Source: Chitinophagales bacterium
GTDB lineage: Bacteria > Bacteroidota > Bacteroidia > Chitinophagales > Chitinophagaceae
Reading direction: 5' to 3'
Length of the DNA stretch: 64,000 nt
Assembly: GCA_013298665.1 (NCBI GenBank)
Contig: JAAFIK010000004.1
Location: 115,337-179,336, forward strand
In this document: piece by piece, positions 34,506-43,015 of the stretch
Layout: each line of letters starts with the position of its first letter
Position numbering within the stretch: the stretch's first letter is position 1
Notes under the pieces: model-generated
Databases searched by the model: none
What the model was told of the DNA's origin: nothing
What the model saw: only the letters and a program-made list of their open reading frames with translations
Made by a program: the position numbers and the translations under genes

Positions 34506-35786
34506 TCAGATCACCACAAGATCGTAAAAATCAGCGGGATTAAGGTAGCGCTGCGCCATCTCCTGTATTTCTTCTGCCGTGATGGTTTTGATGGTATTGA
34601 TGCTGTTGTAAAAATAACGCTCGTCCACCCCGCTCAGGATGATGTTCTTCCAGCGCGACATGATCTGGAAAGGCCCGTCAAGATCGCCCAGGATGGTACC
34701 CATCATATAATTCTGTACCAGCAGCAGTTCTTCCTCATCCACCAGTTCTTCCTGCAACAAACGCATTTCTTTCCAGATCTCTTCCACAGCTGCCTCGCAT
34801 ACATCTTTACCCGCTTCCGCACTGATGATCCAGGCCGTATTCTGGATATGGTTTTGCAGATAACTGTAGATCCCATAGGTGTACCCTTTGTCCTCCCGGA
34901 TATTGCTCATCAGTCTGGAACCAAAAAAACCTCCGAAGATATTATTGAGTACCATGGCTTTACCAAAATCGGGGTGGTGGCGGTTGGGAAATGGCCGCCC
35001 CATGCGTATCGCTCCCTGCACACCATCCGGGTCGTTGCTGATCCTGTATTTTTTAGTGGCGGCGGGTACAGGCGTATCCTGTTGCTGGTTGATGCGCGGC
35101 GGTTGCAAGGGCAGGTGACCGAAACTGCGGTTGAGTTGTTCACCGATATCGGCAGGCAGTTTGCCGGATACAAAAATGATACAATGGCCGTTGGCATAAT
35201 ACTGCTTATGGTAAGCCCGCAACTGGGCGGTAGTGAGCGCCTCAATATGCTCGGTACGCGAATACCTGCCATAAGGATGCAACTCTCCATAGAGATAAGC
35301 GTCAATCAAACGGTTGCCCACAAAATCGCATTTGCGCAGGTTGACCAGCAAGCGCTGGCTGCTGTTCTGCTTATAAATATCCAGCTCTGTTTCCGGGTAG
35401 TTTGCATCCGTAATCATTTCCTGCAGCACCGGTAATAGGTGCGGCAGGTGCTTACTCAGGGTATGAAGCGTGAGTACAGCGGTTTCGTTGTAGCAGGACC
35501 GGTTGCAATGCGCACCATAATATTCAAAACATTCATTGATCTCAAAAGCAGTTTTGGCAGTTGTGCCATTGCGCATCAGCGAATTGGTGGCTGCTGCCAC
35601 AAGCCCCGCGGGTTCATAGCAGTTCCCGGCATAGAAAACCATTTCGAGCTGCAGTACATCTTCCATGCCGGCATTGATGGCGTAAACGGTTACCCCATTG
35701 TCTAAGGTAAATGTATCGTATGGCCGTAATTTCAGGTCGAAGTGTACGGCGTCTTTTATGGGCGGGGCAATGGTTCTGTTGAGCAT
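34506..35786 (-). CDS. M16-family peptidase, non-catalytic subunit
   Basis: 426 residues of the M16 fold (two homologous halves of about 210). The zinc motif HxxEH is absent from the N-terminal half (the position reads NSLMRNGT), while the C-terminal half retains the substrate-binding arginine and tyrosine in GSRLMSNIREDKGYTYGIYSY. That combination is typical of the partner subunit of heterodimeric M16B enzymes. The catalytic subunit is the gene immediately upstream (47 bases). No signal peptide is present, so the pair looks cytoplasmic. Substrate unknown. Confidence 0.88.
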   Translation of the reverse strand: MLNRTIAPPIKDAVHFDLKLRPYDTFTLDNGVTVYAINAGMEDVLQLEMVFYAGNCYEPAGLVAAATNSLMRNGTTAKTAFEINECFEYYGAHCNRSCYNETAVLTLHTLSKHLPHLLPVLQEMITDANYPETELDIYKQNSSQRLLVNLRKCDFVGNRLIDAYLYGELHPYGRYSRTEHIEALTTAQLRAYHKQYYANGHCIIFVSGKLPADIGEQLNRSFGHLPLQPPRINQQQDTPVPAATKKYRISNDPDGVQGAIRMGRPFPNRHHPDFGKAMVLNNIFGGFFGSRLMSNIREDKGYTYGIYSYLQNHIQNTAWIISAEAGKDVCEAAVEEIWKEMRLLQEELVDEEELLLVQNYMMGTILGDLDGPFQIMSRWKNIILSGVDERYFYNSINTIKTITAEEIQEMAQRYLNPADFYDLVVI

Positions 35787-35833
35787 ATCTGTTCGGTGAT
35801 GGTTGATTGATATTATTGAAACATTTTTTCTGG

Positions 35834-37072
35834 TCAGCTCTTGCTGTAGTAATAGAGGGTACTGCAGTTATTGTCGTCAAAAATGATCCTGCTTTCCGCC
35901 AGGATTTCATCGGCTGTTACGGCCTGGTAATAGTCCAGTTCTTTATTGATAAGACCCGCATCGCCCAGGAGTTCGTAATTTGCCAGGCTGCTGGCCCGGT
36001 TCATCACACTCATGTCTTCAAATGCGAGCATACTTTCTACCTTGTTCTTTACCTTTTCGAGTTCCCGGTTGCTGATGCCATCCCGTTGCAGCAGTTGCAG
36101 TTCTTCCATTATGGCCGCCTCGGCAGTTTCCATACGCACACCCTTTACCAATTTACCTTCAATGGTAAGCAAACCGGCATCAGTACTACCTGAATGGTAA
36201 CATTCAATATTGCTGAATAACTGCTTCTCTTTAACCAACTGCTGAAAGAGGCGTGAAGATCCTCCCCCACTCAGCACTTCCGTGATCAGGTCGGCAGTAT
36301 AATACCGCTTATCTGTACGTGGATAGATATGCCAGTTTTTATAAAGTGCGTCTAAAGGCACGTCTGCATGTGCTTCCAGTTTACGCGCAGCTGTTTGCCG
36401 GGGTTCCGCAGGAAGGTTGCGTACATACCTGACTCCGGCAGGGATATCACCAAACCATTTTTCTGCGAGGGTCTTTACCTGTACAAGGCTGGTATTACCA
36501 GCCACCACAAGCGTAGCATTGGATGGGGTATAATGTTTGAAAAAAAAGGCTTTCACATCGTCAAGTGTGGCATCTTCCACATGCTTCAGCTCCTTACCAA
36601 TGGTCATCCACCGGTAAGGATGTGTGGTATAAGCCAGTTCCCGTACTTTATGCCACACATCACCATAGGGCTTGTTGATATAGTGTTCCTTAAATTCCTC
36701 ACAAACCACTTTTCGCTGTACCTCCAGGCTTTTTTCGGAAAAGGCGAGGCTGAGCATACGGTCGCTTTCGAGCCAAAAGGCCGTTTCGATATTTTCTGCC
36801 GGAAGCTGGCAGTAATAATTGGTCAGATCGGATGTGGTATAGGCATTATTTTCACCACCTGCCACCTGTAAAGGGTCGTCGTACTGCGGAATATTGATGC
36901 TCCCTCCAAACATCAGGTGCTCAAAAAGGTGGGCAAACCCCGTTTTATCGGGGTCTTCATCCCTTGATCCCACATCATACATTACGTTTACCACCGCCAT
37001 GGGCGTGCTTTTATCTTCATGTACGATCACCTTAAGGCCATTGCTGAGTACAAACCGGTCAAACTGTATCAT
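35834..37072 (-). CDS. M16-family zinc metallopeptidase, catalytic subunit
   Basis: 412 residues from the ATG at 37072 (MIQFDRFVLSNGLKVIVHED). The inverted zinc motif is FAHLFEHLMFGG (His48, Glu51, His52), and the third ligand is the Glu at about 125 in VQRKVVCEEF. The second half carries the usual GGGSSRLFQQLVKEKQLFSNI. M16B enzymes are clam-shell peptidases that degrade peptides in a closed chamber and often act as heterodimers. It is followed by an M16 paralog lacking the zinc ligands. No signal peptide is seen. Confidence 0.93.
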   Translation of the reverse strand: MIQFDRFVLSNGLKVIVHEDKSTPMAVVNVMYDVGSRDEDPDKTGFAHLFEHLMFGGSINIPQYDDPLQVAGGENNAYTTSDLTNYYCQLPAENIETAFWLESDRMLSLAFSEKSLEVQRKVVCEEFKEHYINKPYGDVWHKVRELAYTTHPYRWMTIGKELKHVEDATLDDVKAFFFKHYTPSNATLVVAGNTSLVQVKTLAEKWFGDIPAGVRYVRNLPAEPRQTAARKLEAHADVPLDALYKNWHIYPRTDKRYYTADLITEVLSGGGSSRLFQQLVKEKQLFSNIECYHSGSTDAGLLTIEGKLVKGVRMETAEAAIMEELQLLQRDGISNRELEKVKNKVESMLAFEDMSVMNRASSLANYELLGDAGLINKELDYYQAVTADEILAESRIIFDDNNCSTLYYYSKS

Positions 37073-37151
37073 ACCGGCAAAGTTAAGTAACAATAATCCC
37101 GGAAAAGAACCGGTGTCATATCGAAAGCGGGAATTTGTTGTAAAGGAGCCC

Positions 37152-38339
37152 TCAAAGTATACTGGCCGTTTTGAGTGTCACCACCATCAACTCATTATTG
37201 CGCATAACCACGAGCCGGAGTTTTTCGTTAGCTACCTGGAGCGCGTTTTTATAAGACATTATGTTGTTGCTGAGGTTATTGCCCACGCTTACGATAATAT
37301 CCCCCACTTTTATGCCCGCTTTATCGGCGGGGGAACCGGCAATAACATCTTCAACCACGATCCTGCCTTCCTCATAATATATACCAAGTCCGGTGTAGGC
37401 ATAATCAAAGGGTTCGTTGAAGCGGCTGTTGGGCAAAAGGTGTATCTCCCGTCTGGGGTAATTGAGGGTAATGTTGAACCGCCGCAGGAGATCGTTACCG
37501 ATAAGTCCGCCCACAAAGGGGTAAGAAGTGATGTTGAAGGAATCGGTATAAAGATAGGTAGGCACCCGGTAAAAGGTATAAGGGCCGATTTTAACGTGTT
37601 TGATGACGGTAAGCCGCATCTGGAGTTTGCCCCCCATACCCTCGGCCTGCGTAATAACAGGCCGGCGGCGGCTGAGCAGGATACTGCTGTCCTGTGCAAA
37701 CTGTTCGCTTATAAGAAAACAGATGCCCGCGCCGGTATCGAAATAAAAATTAAATCCCAGCCGACGGGCGTCTTTAATACGCGCCCACTGTATGGGAATG
37801 GAAGTAAATGCCGGGTGCAGCAGGGTTCCGCCATTAGGATATTTGATACTGCCGGGGGTGTATACTTCTATCTCTGTACTGTCGAAATTGATTTTAACCA
37901 CATAGCGGTTGAGAAAACTGTACCCGATGATTCCGTCAATTTTTTCGCCGTACACGCTGCTCAGTATTTCATAGTCGTTGATGTGGAAGTTAAGGTTTTC
38001 CACGTCAAGCCCCGGTAAGTGAAGGGTTTGGTTAAAGATAAAGGGTACTTTCCGTACGCCTGCAATACCGCTGATGATGGTATCGGTGGGGGTGGTGGGC
38101 ATGTTCAATTGACTACAGGTGGCGGAGTCGAGCGATATACCCCCGCTACCCGTATCCAGGATAAAGTTGAGGGTGTCAGGCCGGTCGGCTACTCTTGCCT
38201 GTATTACCATTACACCACCACTGAACATCTTAAAAGGAAAACTCGTAAGCAAACGTATACCTGGCTCAGGCAGCGATTCCTGTGCAGTGAGCGGTTGAGC
38301 GGCCAAAAATAATATCAGCAGGCAATACAGCTTTCTCAT
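37152..38339 (-). CDS. Secreted retropepsin-like aspartyl protease with PDZ domain
   Basis: 395 residues from the ATG at 38339, which begins a signal peptide (MRKLYCLLILFLAAQPLTAQ). Two aspartyl-protease-like halves each carry an active-site loop: FILDTGSGG (Asp62) and FYFDTGAG (about Asp212). Unlike single-domain retropepsins, this allows an intramolecular active site. A PDZ domain follows (about 312-395: GLGIYYEEGRIVVEDVIAGSPADKAGIKVGDIIVSVGNN). It is presumably periplasmic or surface-associated. This aspartyl protease-PDZ arrangement is common in Bacteroidota; substrates are unknown. A longer upstream frame (to 38558) has no support. Confidence 0.87.
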   Translation of the reverse strand: MRKLYCLLILFLAAQPLTAQESLPEPGIRLLTSFPFKMFSGGVMVIQARVADRPDTLNFILDTGSGGISLDSATCSQLNMPTTPTDTIISGIAGVRKVPFIFNQTLHLPGLDVENLNFHINDYEILSSVYGEKIDGIIGYSFLNRYVVKINFDSTEIEVYTPGSIKYPNGGTLLHPAFTSIPIQWARIKDARRLGFNFYFDTGAGICFLISEQFAQDSSILLSRRRPVITQAEGMGGKLQMRLTVIKHVKIGPYTFYRVPTYLYTDSFNITSYPFVGGLIGNDLLRRFNITLNYPRREIHLLPNSRFNEPFDYAYTGLGIYYEEGRIVVEDVIAGSPADKAGIKVGDIIVSVGNNLSNNIMSYKNALQVANEKLRLVVMRNNELMVVTLKTASIL

Positions 38340-38562
38340 GTATGTTGTTTCCGTGTTGGTCTTTATCCTCCTTTCGTTGATTCCCCTATAAATGTACTGC
38401 ATTATTGGCAACGGCTGTCTGCTTTTAATGATGGAGAAATATTGGGGGATAAGTGATACATCGGCAGACCGCAACACCACAGCTTGCCACGCATGAGACA
38501 ACAAAAGGGCATGAAATGCTGCATGGACAGAATTTGCACCTCCCCTGCACCTCTTCAAAACA

Positions 38563-39234
38563 TCAGGTTTCCTTCACTGTATATAAGCCGTTTTTTATGG
38601 CATAAATGACCAATCCCACAGAGTTTTTCACGTTCATTTTTTCAAGGATCTTAAGCCGGTAGCCTTCTACGGTACGGGCGCTGAGGAACAGTTTATCGCC
38701 GATCTCTTTATTGGTACATTCCTGGCAGATGAGGGCGATGATTTCCTTTTCCCGGTCATTAAACTCCACCCTGGGTTTGTCTTTATAGGGGTTAAATTTA
38801 CTCCTGGCAATCATCGCCGTAAGCTTGGTGGTGGTATGGCGGCAGTAATACTGTTCACCCCGGTAAACGGTTTTGACAGCTTCAATGATTTCACCCTTAT
38901 CAGCGTTTTTCAACAGGTATCCCTTTGCCCCCGCTTCAAGCATATCGATAATGAGGTTGTCCTCGTCAAACATTGAAAGCCCGATAACGGCCATCTCCTT
39001 ATGGGTAACCATCAGGCTGCGGGCCACTTCAATACCATCCATAACGGGCATGGTAATATCTGTAATCACAACATCGGGATGCACGTCTTCTACCAATGCC
39101 AGCAATTGCTGTCCGTTTGCAGCCTGGCCTACCAATTGTATCCCCTGCTCCTTGCCGAGCATAAGGCTGATACCATCCCTGAATATTTCATGGTCATCGG
39201 CAATCACTACTTTTATCACTGCTTCATTATGCAT
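38563..39234 (-). CDS. NarL/LuxR-family response regulator
   Basis: 223 residues from the ATG at 39234. Receiver domain 1-125 with acidic pair IADDHE (13-14), phospho-acceptor Asp59 in VVITDITMP, and KGYLLKN. The LuxR helix-turn-helix is at about 158-215 (FNDREKEIIALICQECTNKEIGDKLFLSARTVEGYRLKILEKMNVKNSVGLVIYAIKNG). It lies 13 bases behind its partner kinase and is the last gene of a four-gene operon. It is the obvious candidate for binding the palindrome in the operon promoter at 41254-41275. Confidence 0.93.
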   Translation of the reverse strand: MHNEAVIKVVIADDHEIFRDGISLMLGKEQGIQLVGQAANGQQLLALVEDVHPDVVITDITMPVMDGIEVARSLMVTHKEMAVIGLSMFDEDNLIIDMLEAGAKGYLLKNADKGEIIEAVKTVYRGEQYYCRHTTTKLTAMIARSKFNPYKDKPRVEFNDREKEIIALICQECTNKEIGDKLFLSARTVEGYRLKILEKMNVKNSVGLVIYAIKNGLYTVKET

Positions 39235-39247
39235 ACACAAAATATTT

Positions 39248-39994
39248 TTATACAGGTATTTCAAATACGTATTGCGTACCCTTTCCGGGATCTGACTGAA
39301 AATGCAGGTGTGCACCCAGCACTTCAGAGCGGCTTTCGAGGTTACGCAGGCCAAGCCCTTTGTTTTTACGCGCCACTTCATCATACACAAAGCCTACCCC
39401 ATCATCGTAAATGGTCAGCAACAGCTTATCCGGCCGCTGGCTGATATCGATCACCATCCGCCGCGCATGCGCATGCTTCAGCACATTATTGACACATTCC
39501 TGAACAATGCGATAGATATTGATCTGCTTTTCCTGGGAAAGGGTAAACCCGGCAGGGCAATTGAATTGAATCTGTAGTTGATGCAACTGGCCGATCCGTT
39601 CCACAAACTCGGCAACAGCAGGTTTCAGCCCTTTCCGGATCAATGTATTGGGTAGTAAGTTATAGGATATATCACGGATTTTCTGAATAATTTCATCGAT
39701 ATGTCCGCCTGCTTTTTCAACAATACGCCTGTCTTCCTCACCAACCACCTCAACGCTGTTGATCTGGAGCTTTACCGCCGATAGAAACGGACCCAGTTCG
39801 TCGTGCAGATCGGCAGAAATTCGGCTCCGTTCATTTTCGAGGGTATTGATCTCCGCAGAAATCTTTGCCTTATGCAGCAGCAACACCCTGCGCTGGTGCC
39901 TGATCAGCGTATAGATGAAATAAGTGATAATAACGCCCAGGATAATAGCCGCCATTACTACCGAAAGGTAAATATCTTTTTCCGCGGTATCCAT
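39248..39994 (-). CDS. NarL-type sensor histidine kinase with one membrane helix
   Basis: 248 residues. A short N-terminus, one membrane helix (about 10-32), a coiled linker, and the HisKA_3 motif ENERSRISADLHDELGPFLSAVK with His64. The ATPase domain has ECVNNVLKHAHA, YDDGVGF and GLGLRNLESR. There is no periplasmic or cytoplasmic sensor domain, so the input must come through the membrane helix or from a partner. Its first 37 bases overlap the end of the multi-TM protein gene, which makes that protein the likely partner. It should phosphorylate the LuxR-type regulator downstream. Confidence 0.93.
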   Translation of the reverse strand: MDTAEKDIYLSVVMAAIILGVIITYFIYTLIRHQRRVLLLHKAKISAEINTLENERSRISADLHDELGPFLSAVKLQINSVEVVGEEDRRIVEKAGGHIDEIIQKIRDISYNLLPNTLIRKGLKPAVAEFVERIGQLHQLQIQFNCPAGFTLSQEKQINIYRIVQECVNNVLKHAHARRMVIDISQRPDKLLLTIYDDGVGFVYDEVARKNKGLGLRNLESRSEVLGAHLHFQSDPGKGTQYVFEIPV

Positions 39995-40608
39995 ATGATT
40001 GCTACAGCATAAACCAGGTTGATGACAAAATTACACCATGCTTTTATATCAAAAAGACTTCTTGAAAACTGTGGTGAAATAGACAACGGGTAAATATAAA
40101 AGGATTCTACCAGAATATTATAGGCATACAGGATAATAAAGGCACAACAGATGAGAAAACGATACCGGTAAGCAGAACGCTTGTTTTCTGAAAAAACAAG
40201 CCGGTTCAGTACTTCAACAGCGGAAAGCACCACAACGAGCGAATAAAAAACCCGGTAATAAGAATTGATACTTTTCGAAGGTGGTACGAAAAAAGAGGAA
40301 GCGATCCATATGGCCGGCAGCAGGATGAGTAACAGGGTATAGCGGTAGCGGGTAACGGCCCATAAACCCCACCGGCGAAATTGCCAGAGCAGTAAAAGGC
40401 TTTCCACCAGCACATAGCAATTGGCTACAAGGGTATTATTGCCTACCCGGTTGATCACAAAATAGGTAAGTAGTTCGGTGAAAAGCCCCAGCCAGATAAA
40501 ATACAGAAAGGGCCGGTTTTCATTGGCGATACTGCGAAAGCGTATGGCACCTGTAATTGCAGGCACCATAACGCTGAGGCTCATTAAAAAGAGTTGTTTA
40601 TCATTCAT
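39958..40608 (-). CDS. Multi-span membrane protein of the signalling operon
   Basis: 216 residues from the ATG at 40608 (MNDKQLFLMSLSVMVPAITGAIRFRSI), with about seven hydrophobic helices. I do not recognise a named domain. Conserved-looking polar residues inside helices include Arg23, Arg25 and a Glu (about 43) in FIWLGLFTELLTYFV. The protein resembles seven-helix uncharacterised proteins found beside sensor kinases in Bacteroidota. It starts four bases behind the Lys/Ala-rich protein gene and overlaps the kinase gene, so tight translational coupling is expected. A role as membrane sensor for the kinase is inference from context. Confidence 0.75.
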   Translation of the reverse strand: MNDKQLFLMSLSVMVPAITGAIRFRSIANENRPFLYFIWLGLFTELLTYFVINRVGNNTLVANCYVLVESLLLLWQFRRWGLWAVTRYRYTLLLILLPAIWIASSFFVPPSKSINSYYRVFYSLVVVLSAVEVLNRLVFSENKRSAYRYRFLICCAFIILYAYNILVESFYIYPLSISPQFSRSLFDIKAWCNFVINLVYAVAIIWIPRKKIFTFR

Positions 40609-40612
40609 TCGA

Positions 40613-41182
40613 TTATCCTCCTGTAAGGGCTGAAGGCGGAGGACAGGCCTGCGGGCAGCGCTGGCCATCTTCAAGGATAATGCCGCCACCGGGATCTGCA
40701 AGCGGTTGGGTGTTTGCCCCCTTGCGCTTTGTTCCGGCAGCAGATACCGTAATATCCTTCCCGGTCTTATCAACACCCACCAAAATCATCCGGATCAGTT
40801 TCTGCTTATCCAGCCCCAGGTGAATCCTGAAGCCCTCACAGCCAGGCTGGCTGAGCAGTTTTTTTACGGCAACGGCATTAAATGTTTCACAATTGGGTAA
40901 GCAGTCAGCAACGGCCACAACAGGATTCAGCAGGGCAGGTTTGTACTGTTTAAAATATTTGATATAGGTCTGGGCTGTTTTAAGGCTGATGTTGTGGGCA
41001 TTAGGCCCCGGAAGAGCATTTGTAGTTGTCGTTTGAACCGGTAAAGTTTTCGTTTTAGTCTTGGCAGCAATTGCTCCCTTTACCGTGTTTGCAGCGGGGG
41101 CTGACTTTTGCTTTGCGGGTGTGGCAACTGCCTTCTTTGCCGGGCTGGATACCGGCTTCGCAACGGATTTTTTTGTGGCCAT
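40613..41182 (-). CDS. Lys/Ala-rich (histone H1-like tail) protein with Cys-rich C-terminus
   Basis: 189 residues. The first 50 are a low-complexity Lys/Ala/Pro/Thr tail (KKSVAKPVSSPAKKAVATP ... TKTKTLPVQ) like bacterial histone H1-type proteins. The rest is a small domain (about 62-165: AHNISLKTAQTYIKYFKQYKPALLNPVVAVADCLPNCETFNAVAVKKLLSQPGCEGFRIHLGLDKQKLIRMILVGVD) and a C-terminus ending LEDGQRCPQACPPP with paired cysteines. I do not recognise the domain. There is no signal peptide. It is the first gene of the operon with the membrane protein, kinase and regulator. The basic tail suggests nucleic-acid binding, but this is not shown. Confidence 0.75.
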   Translation of the reverse strand: MATKKSVAKPVSSPAKKAVATPAKQKSAPAANTVKGAIAAKTKTKTLPVQTTTTNALPGPNAHNISLKTAQTYIKYFKQYKPALLNPVVAVADCLPNCETFNAVAVKKLLSQPGCEGFRIHLGLDKQKLIRMILVGVDKTGKDITVSAAGTKRKGANTQPLADPGGGIILEDGQRCPQACPPPSALTGG

Positions 41183-41215
41183 GTTTGTTGGTTTGAGTGA
41201 TTATTAAATGAAATA

Positions 41216-41223
41216 CAAAGCTA
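41216..41223 (-). promoter_or_regulatory. -7 element of the four-gene signalling operon
   Basis: Minus-strand TAGCTTTG (TAnnTTTG), 33 bases before the ATG at 41182. No -33 TTG at the right distance, consistent with activator dependence. Confidence 0.6.
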
Positions 41224-41253
41224 ACCCTCCGGCAAAAGCCACTGGTAAGTAGA

Positions 41254-41275
41254 ACTACGTAATTTTTTACGTAGT
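41254..41275. promoter_or_regulatory. Palindromic operator upstream of the signalling operon
   Basis: Perfect 9-base arms ACTACGTAA and TTACGTAGT around TTTT. Its centre lies about 54 bases upstream of the start of transcription inferred from the -7 element, where activators of the LuxR class often bind. The regulator at the end of the operon is the natural candidate. Confidence 0.6.
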
Positions 41276-41411
41276 AGTATGGGTTTTTCCGGGATTTCGG
41301 CAGCACAGGTTAACTCCACTAACGGAAAGCCCTGCCTGTAATACCCATCAGTGACTTTACGGGCAAAGCAGGATACATGAAACAAAGCATGGCGAAACCG
41401 GTGAATCGCTG

Positions 41412-41419
41412 TACTTTTG
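41412..41419 (+). promoter_or_regulatory. -7 element of mqnC
   Basis: TACTTTTG, a perfect TAnnTTTG match, 18 bases before the ATG at 41438. Confidence 0.55.
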
Positions 41420-41437
41420 CATACTTAATATCCTATT

Positions 41438-42562
41438 ATGACAACAGCAGATTTGTTACAAAAAGCATTAGATTCCGCATTTCTCTCGGTAGAAGAGGGC
41501 GTATGGCTTTTTGAACATGCACCACTTGCAGCACTCAGCTTTGCGGCAGACGAGTTGCGCAAAAAGAAAGTGCCCCATGGCAAGGTTACCTGGATTATAG
41601 ACCGCAACCTCAACACAACCAACATTTGTACCGCCAACTGTAAATTCTGCAACTTTTACCGCGTACCGGGGCACCCTGAAGGGTACATCACGGATATTGA
41701 GACCTACAAGAAGAAAATTGATGAAACCATCCGCTTTGGCGGGGAGCAATTGCTGCTGCAGGGCGGCCACCACCCCGATCTCGGACTGGCTTATTATACC
41801 GATCTCTTTCGTACACTGAAGCAACTTTATCCCAATGTAAAACTGCATTCCCTTGGTCCCCCGGAGGTTGCACACATCTGCAAACTCGAAAAGAAAAGTC
41901 ATCGTGAAGTACTGACGGCGCTTAAAGAAGCGGGGCTCGACAGCCTGCCTGGCCCGGGTGCTGAAATACTGGTGGATCGTGTACGCCGCCTCATCAGCAA
42001 AGGCAAGTGTGGCAGCGAGGAATGGCTGGCCATTATGCACGAAGCACACCTGCTCGACCTCACCACTTCTGCCACCATGATGTTCGGACATGTGGAAACC
42101 ATTACCGAACGCTTTGAACACCTCGTCAAACTGCGCGATGTACAGGCACGCAAACCCGAACACGCAAAAGGGTTTATTGCTTTTATCCCCTGGACATTCC
42201 AGGATGCAGATACCCTGCTCGCCCGTATCCGTGGTGTACACAACCTCGTTACCGCCGAAGAGTACATCCGCATGATTGCCCTCAGCCGTATCATGCTGCC
42301 AAACGTAACAAATATACAGGCCAGTTGGCTCACCGTGGGTAAGTCTGTGGCGCAACTCTGCCTGAATGCAGGAGCAAACGATTTTGGTTCAATCATGATT
42401 GAGGAAAATGTGGTGAGTGCCGCCGGGGCGCCACACCGGTTTACAAGCAGAACAATACAGGAAGCGATCCGGGAAGCGGGCTTCGAACCCCGGCTGCGCA
42501 ACCAGCAATACGAGTTCAGACCCATGCCCGAAGTAATGGAAGAGCAGGTGATTGACTATTGA
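41438..42562 (+). CDS. mqnC: Cyclic dehypoxanthinyl futalosine synthase
   Basis: 374 residues. The radical SAM cluster motif is CTANCKFC (Cys64, Cys68, Cys71), followed by NFYRVPGHPEGY. MqnC-specific context includes GGEQLLLQGGHHPDLGLAYYTDLFRTLK, LKEAGLDSLPGPGAEIL and GFIAFIPWTFQDADT. The enzyme cyclises dehypoxanthine futalosine in the futalosine route to menaquinone, so the organism probably makes menaquinone this way. MqnA, MqnB and MqnD genes are not in this window. It is followed after 111 bases by a 53-residue gene and a shared terminator. Confidence 0.95.
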   Translation: MTTADLLQKALDSAFLSVEEGVWLFEHAPLAALSFAADELRKKKVPHGKVTWIIDRNLNTTNICTANCKFCNFYRVPGHPEGYITDIETYKKKIDETIRFGGEQLLLQGGHHPDLGLAYYTDLFRTLKQLYPNVKLHSLGPPEVAHICKLEKKSHREVLTALKEAGLDSLPGPGAEILVDRVRRLISKGKCGSEEWLAIMHEAHLLDLTTSATMMFGHVETITERFEHLVKLRDVQARKPEHAKGFIAFIPWTFQDADTLLARIRGVHNLVTAEEYIRMIALSRIMLPNVTNIQASWLTVGKSVAQLCLNAGANDFGSIMIEENVVSAAGAPHRFTSRTIQEAIREAGFEPRLRNQQYEFRPMPEVMEEQVIDY

Positions 42563-42633
42563 CAGTAAAAGGCTTTTACAAAATTTTAACACCCCGCCTG
42601 GCATTTCCGGAAGGTTTTTTGTACAATAAAGTT

Positions 42634-42641
42634 TAATATTG
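42634..42641 (+). promoter_or_regulatory. -7-like element of the 53-residue gene
   Basis: TAATATTG differs from TAnnTTTG at one position and lies 32 bases before the ATG at 42674. Confidence 0.35.
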
Positions 42642-42673
42642 TTCGTTTTCTACAACCAGATAAACCTTTTGAA

Positions 42674-42835
42674 ATGGAAAAATCAATGACCAATGGCGGA
42701 GGACTGAACCCCTTGCTATACCTGATCAGGAATATGATCAGCAAGTTGAAGCAGAACCCGGATGTTTATCCCATACGGTATTATAAAAAAAGTAAACGCT
42801 TCCGCCGCAACTGGCAGGCACCCCTCGTAAAATAA
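42674..42835 (+). CDS. 53-residue basic small protein, unknown function
   Basis: A short gene reading MEKSMTNGGGLNPLLY at its start and ending NWQAPLVK. The body has an amphipathic stretch (LNPLLYLIRNMISKLKQN) followed by a strongly basic segment (YYKKSKRFRRNW). It starts 111 bases behind mqnC, has a -7-like element ahead, and ends 28 bases before a strong terminator, all of which supports a real gene. No domain is recognised. It could be a small DNA-, RNA- or membrane-binding protein. A second ATG at codon 5 is a possible alternative start. Confidence 0.55.
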   Translation: MEKSMTNGGGLNPLLYLIRNMISKLKQNPDVYPIRYYKKSKRFRRNWQAPLVK

Positions 42836-42863
42836 GGCGCCTTGCTAAAAGACAAAAATATCA

Positions 42864-42893
42864 ACTCCGGACTGGCCTCCGGGGTATTTTTTT
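42864..42893 (+). terminator. Terminator of mqnC and the 53-residue gene
   Basis: 8-bp stem ACTCCGGA/TCCGGGGT (one T-G pair) with a 6-base loop, followed by ATTTTTTT. Confidence 0.85.
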
Positions 42894-43015
42894 GCCCCCT
42901 GCCGGTAATGATATGCATACATACCTGATAAAATTGAACCGGATATTACAGCACGCCGGCCGGTGCCAGTATTGTTCTTTCGGGAGGCACCCCGCACCTG
43001 TCAACAAAGATTTAC

